Below are positions 61,093-64,000 of a DNA stretch of 64,000 bases, in pieces. The DNA is taken from assembly GCF_000420325.1 (NCBI RefSeq), contig NZ_ATUS01000001.1, positions 2,298,463 through 2,362,462 on the forward strand. The letters run 5' to 3'. The stretch's first letter is position 1; each line of letters starts with the position of its first letter. The notes under the pieces are model-generated. The model worked only from the letters and a program-made list of their open reading frames with translations. It was not told the DNA's origin and did no database searches. Position numbers and translations under genes: made by a program. This stretch comes from Spongiibacter tropicus DSM 19543 (lineage in GTDB: Bacteria; Pseudomonadota; Gammaproteobacteria; Pseudomonadales; Spongiibacteraceae).

Positions 61093-61186
61093 GAGAGCAC
61101 TGCTACTCTCTGCGGGGTCGGTCACTGGGGTGAACCGACAATCATCCCGCTTCAGCCACTGAGCAACGTCCCGGAAGGCAGTGGCT
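61093..61186 (-). other. Three further hairpins between DUF1329 and ABM genes
   Basis: Going down the minus-strand transcript there are inverted repeats AGCCACTG/CAGTGGCT (61154-61161 with 61179-61186, 8 bp perfect), GTCGGT/ACCGAC (61117-61122 with 61134-61139) and GAGAG/CTCTC (61093-61097 with 61106-61110). The terminator at 61065-61085 makes a fourth. The 110-base region just after the DUF1329 stop is thus almost wholly structured. Confidence 0.5.
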
Positions 61187-61195
61187 GGTTTCCAC

Positions 61196-62518
61196 TTAGT
61201 TGCCCGTTGCGCGCAGGTGCTGAACGCTGAACATACTGGCGGGAGACAGCTCAGGGTCGACCTGACCTTTGAACTGCCCAGTGGTGCAATGGCTGGCCTG
61301 GACATCAATCATGCTGAAGCTGTCGTCAATAGACACACCGCTGCCTTTGTTTTGGGGCAGATGGTGATCAGGGTGAGCCTGACCGATGGTGAAGGTCTTC
61401 CACAGGCTGCCCTTGCGGTCGTAGGACACGGTTCGCGGAATCGTAAAGGTCTGGGCATCCATGAAGTGCACGCGCTTGGACAACGGGTGGCCTTCATCGA
61501 CCGGTGTGGCTTCTACTTCATAAACTTTGCGAAGTTGCCAGGTAATGTCCGGGAAGCAGCCGCCCTTGCCGCTGAAGGCGACAACCTGATAGCCGTCTTC
61601 GTCCTGATGGGTTTTGCTGTCGAGTTGCAGCGCGTTGTGGTTGTAGAAGGGCATCAGCATGTAGCGGGTGCCTTTGTACTGCCAGTTCATGTCTGAGATA
61701 CGGCCGTTATAGCCCTCGAAATCCTCAATCATCAAATCGGAACCGAGGAAGGCGTCTGTCACCTGACCGGTCGCCAGACGGCGAACTCGACGCTGGAAGC
61801 CCAGGTATAGCCAGGAGTTATCCCGCTTGAGGTCATCGGCTGCGCGGTGGATCAGCAACTGGGTGTTGCGCACGTCGTAGGGGTCAAGCACCTGCACGTA
61901 GATGGCCCGGAACAGGTCGGACGGGTTGGGTGTAATCTCTGGTGTCGGTTCCTGGTTGACGCGGCCCTTAAAGTTGAGGAAGTGGAAGTTGAACTTGATG
62001 GTGCGTTCAACCGCCGCGGTATTCATGTCGCGGTACTTCCAATAGAACGGATAAATGGCGGCGCTGTCTCCCCAGTTGTAGCCATATTTGTAGTTCCAGG
62101 CCAGTTTTTCGCCCGCGCGCGGGTCGTCGGCGCTGGGTTCCTGCGGGAAGGGACGACCCGCATGCCAGCCACTGATTTCACCGACTTTTTCACCCAGCGA
62201 GACCTTGCCCAGCGAGTTGCGGGTAGCGTCGATATAGCTGCTGTGCAAATCGAACGAGGTAGTGTCTCCAACGGTAATGGTGGTCCAGCCCTCTTCAATA
62301 AAGCGCAGGAAAGCCGGGTCGATAATGTCCTTGAACTGGGCGACATTCTCTTTATTGATAACCATGCCAGACGTTAGGCCGGGGTAACTCGGTAGTTTTG
62401 CCTGGTAGGGGTGAAAGGAATTATCGATGACGGCGTCATCGGCCAGTGCTTGTCCAGTCAGCAGACAGGCGGCGCAGCTGGCGAGCAGAGTGCGTTTGAG
62501 GCGTTGGTAGCTAAACAT
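61196..62518 (-). CDS. DUF1329 family periplasmic/outer-membrane protein
   Basis: Exported DUF1329 protein, 440 residues, with a signal peptide (residues 1-26, LLASCAACLLTGQALA). The fold is related to the LolA/LolB lipoprotein carriers. Family landmarks are FHPYQAKLPSYPGLTSGMVINKENVAQFK, GWHAGRPFPQEPSADDPRAGEKLAWNYKYG, RRVRRL and WQLRKVYEVEATPVDEGHPLSKRVHFMDA. DUF1329 genes are nearly always beside DUF1302, as here (19-base gap), and are found in terpene, steroid and lipid degraders. A shared role in moving hydrophobic substrates across the envelope is the usual hypothesis. Confidence 0.93.
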   Translation of the reverse strand: MFSYQRLKRTLLASCAACLLTGQALADDAVIDNSFHPYQAKLPSYPGLTSGMVINKENVAQFKDIIDPAFLRFIEEGWTTITVGDTTSFDLHSSYIDATRNSLGKVSLGEKVGEISGWHAGRPFPQEPSADDPRAGEKLAWNYKYGYNWGDSAAIYPFYWKYRDMNTAAVERTIKFNFHFLNFKGRVNQEPTPEITPNPSDLFRAIYVQVLDPYDVRNTQLLIHRAADDLKRDNSWLYLGFQRRVRRLATGQVTDAFLGSDLMIEDFEGYNGRISDMNWQYKGTRYMLMPFYNHNALQLDSKTHQDEDGYQVVAFSGKGGCFPDITWQLRKVYEVEATPVDEGHPLSKRVHFMDAQTFTIPRTVSYDRKGSLWKTFTIGQAHPDHHLPQNKGSGVSIDDSFSMIDVQASHCTTGQFKGQVDPELSPASMFSVQHLRATGN

Positions 62519-62537
62519 GATGTGTCCTCTCTCGTTA

Positions 62538-64000
62538 TTAGAAGCTGTAGCGAAGGGTCAGTTGGAATTCGTCTTCTTCCTGTGCCATGCCAATCGGGCC
62601 TGCGCGGAAGCGACCGAGGGGCTCATAGCCGCCCAAGCCTGCGGTTTCGCCCGCGGGCTGACCGGGATAGGCTTCGGTGAATGGTGCCCAAGGATTACAG
62701 GTGCGGCAGTCGTCAAATTTCTGCGCGCCTGCGCCGATTTTCACGTTGAAGCCTGCGGTGATACGGACCTGATCGTTGACCAGCCACTCGATGCTGGGGG
62801 CGATGGTTGAAGAGCCTGCTCGGAAGTCGTGGGCGGCGATAATCTGTGGGCTGAGCCGATCGTTCATCCACCAGCCCTTGATCAGCAGGGTGGCTGTCCA
62901 GTTGGCTTCCCAGTCTGGAATTCCCGCTTCGCCGTATAGGCGGTGCTCACTTTCATGGTCGAGAATGTGCTGGCCGAAAATTTGCCCTGAGAACAGGAAG
63001 GCGCGGCGAGCGTTCAGGAAGGGAATAAAAATGTTCTTATCGGCGCCCAATACATAGCGCAGAACATCGGACTCTGAATACAGCTCGCTGCGCAGGGTGT
63101 TGGCAAACTCCTCGCCGCTGGTGTGCGCGACTTCCGCGCGAATAACCGTATCGACACCCTGCAGATAATAATCCAGCGAGCCGCCAAGCAGCGTCACACG
63201 GGGGAAGTAGATATCAAAGGCGATTAGCGACGGCCACACGTCGGTCTGTCCGGTGAAGCCGTTCTCAGCAGGAATGCCGCCGCGCAACGAAGGCAGTTGC
63301 GAGCGGAAATTCAATGCATTTAGCGAGAAGCCGAGATCGCCGTAGACCCCCTCAAACTTCAGGCCGACCTGGGTATTGGACAGGCTCCAGCTCGGCATAT
63401 GGGCCTTGCGAATACCGATCTGACCAGGGCCGAAATCGGTGGCGAGTCCGCCGCTGGGGTTGGCCCCGGCAAAGTTGGCCACAGTGCCGCCGTTTTCCCA
63501 CAAGTTATTCATACCGCGGAAGAAACAGCCCGCGTCGAGGATGACGTTGGGTTGGCCGCATTGACCGATGTCGTGGGGACGGAACTGGTCGAAGTTCCAC
63601 ACCAGTTGGATGTTCAGATCGTCAAAGGCCAGACCGTCTAAGACCTCAGTGGGCCCCATGCGGTAATCGGTTTTCAGTATCCACATGGGAATGCGGATAT
63701 CTTCCAGTTCGTCGTAAATATTATTGCGCGAGTAGTCCACCGGGTTGATTACATCCAGCACTCGGAACAGATCGGTGCGGCCCCAGATCACCTGTTGTTT
63801 ACCCAGCCGGGTACTGAGGATGTCACCGTTGCTGAAATTCAGGTCGAAATCGACATACAGTTCGCGGATAAAGTCGAAGCGGTCGTTGAATTCCTGATAG
63901 CGCAGTTCGTCCCGGTCCTTATCCAGGTAGTCGTCGATACAGCCGCGGCTGTCGACATCGCAGGGGCGTACCGGCACACCGAAGGCCACGCCGTGGTTCT
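62538..64000 (-). CDS. DUF1302 family outer-membrane protein, C-terminal part (cut by window edge)
   Basis: DUF1302 proteins are large outer-membrane beta barrels (usually 600 or more residues) with an N-terminal signal. Here the frame is open to the window edge, so the N terminus lies outside and about 487 codons are present. Features include RLGKQQVIWGRTDLFRVLDVINPVDYSRN, the best-known DUF1302 block, EDIRIPMWILKTDYRMGP, and WTATLLIKGWWMNDRLSPQIIAAHDFRAGS. The barrel ends LTLRYSF. The DUF1329 gene follows after 19 bases in one operon. It is thought to be a channel for hydrophobic compounds; no substrate can be assigned. Confidence 0.93.
   Translation of the reverse strand, partial: NHGVAFGVPVRPCDVDSRGCIDDYLDKDRDELRYQEFNDRFDFIRELYVDFDLNFSNGDILSTRLGKQQVIWGRTDLFRVLDVINPVDYSRNNIYDELEDIRIPMWILKTDYRMGPTEVLDGLAFDDLNIQLVWNFDQFRPHDIGQCGQPNVILDAGCFFRGMNNLWENGGTVANFAGANPSGGLATDFGPGQIGIRKAHMPSWSLSNTQVGLKFEGVYGDLGFSLNALNFRSQLPSLRGGIPAENGFTGQTDVWPSLIAFDIYFPRVTLLGGSLDYYLQGVDTVIRAEVAHTSGEEFANTLRSELYSESDVLRYVLGADKNIFIPFLNARRAFLFSGQIFGQHILDHESEHRLYGEAGIPDWEANWTATLLIKGWWMNDRLSPQIIAAHDFRAGSSTIAPSIEWLVNDQVRITAGFNVKIGAGAQKFDDCRTCNPWAPFTEAYPGQPAGETAGLGGYEPLGRFRAGPIGMAQEEDEFQLTLRYSF

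Noticed and set aside
61090-61200. Possible c-di-GMP or other known riboswitch in the hairpin cluster
   Set aside because: I compared it with the GEMM-I consensus from memory and found no matching core; it also lies at a 3' end rather than before a gene start. Kept only as an unexplained structure.

Overview
The window is a dense chromosomal segment (about 59 protein genes in 64 kb, both strands, short intergenic gaps) from a fairly GC-rich aerobic gammaproteobacterium. Gammaproteobacterial housekeeping genes (ettA, tkt-epd-pgk-fba, serA, rlmJ, rlmI, rpoH, trmB, purE-purK, fbp) sit among many TonB receptors, acyl-CoA dehydrogenase, SDR, luciferase-like monooxygenase, P450 and Baeyer-Villiger genes and a DUF1329/DUF1302 pair. 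That mix suggests a marine, lipid-, terpene- or steroid-degrading lineage such as Spongiibacteraceae or Halieaceae. The lineage is inference; no rRNA gene is present to confirm it. I see no tRNA, rRNA, CRISPR array, insertion sequence, prophage or origin, and no gene-free stretch longer than 300 bases (the longest is 19833-20086).

Layout. 1-8 kb: a TonB receptor cut by the left edge, divergent from a TetR regulator; OsmC and outer-membrane proteins; a LysR regulator divergent from an acyl-CoA dehydrogenase/SDR operon; MAPEG, SDR and phosphatase genes. 8-16 kb: ettA, then the central-carbon group tkt-epd-pgk-fba, then an alpha/beta hydrolase. 16-25 kb: yceI and cytochrome b561 behind a structured leader, a luciferase-like gene, zntB, an MvaT/H-NS-like silencer, an FAH-family gene, D-2-hydroxyglutarate dehydrogenase divergent from serA, and a second luciferase-like gene. 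25-38 kb: a TonB receptor, fbp-rlmJ, small exported proteins, a dienelactone hydrolase, a SET-domain protein, an ABC1 kinase, rpoH, a DUF423-trmB pair, and the formaldehyde operon frmA-fghA with a LysR gene.

38-52 kb: an HPP membrane protein and LysR, purE-purK, an ArsS-like radical SAM enzyme with tas, a TonB receptor, rlmI, a P450, and a lipoprotein 5'-nucleotidase with a short collagen-like stalk. 52-64 kb is the most accessory-looking part: a TetR regulator with a perfect palindrome, a rifampin-phosphotransferase-like enzyme, a luciferase-like monooxygenase, a BVMO-SDR-hydrolase operon with an AraC regulator, an ABM-domain membrane protein, a cluster of hairpins, and the DUF1329/DUF1302 pair cut by the right edge.

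How the genes work together. tkt, epd, pgk, fba and fbp cover sugar-phosphate interconversion, gluconeogenesis and (through Epd) a precursor of pyridoxal phosphate. serA with D-2-hydroxyglutarate dehydrogenase forms a known serine-synthesis couple. frmA-fghA removes formaldehyde. The 52-64 kb cluster reads as uptake (DUF1302/DUF1329), alcohol oxidation (SDR), oxygen insertion (BVMO) and ester cleavage (hydrolase) of an unidentified cyclic or terpenoid compound. The most unusual signals are the leader before cytochrome b561 (17701-17771), in which a hairpin loop is complementary to the ribosome-binding site, and the Rph-like phosphotransferase beside the BVMO operon.
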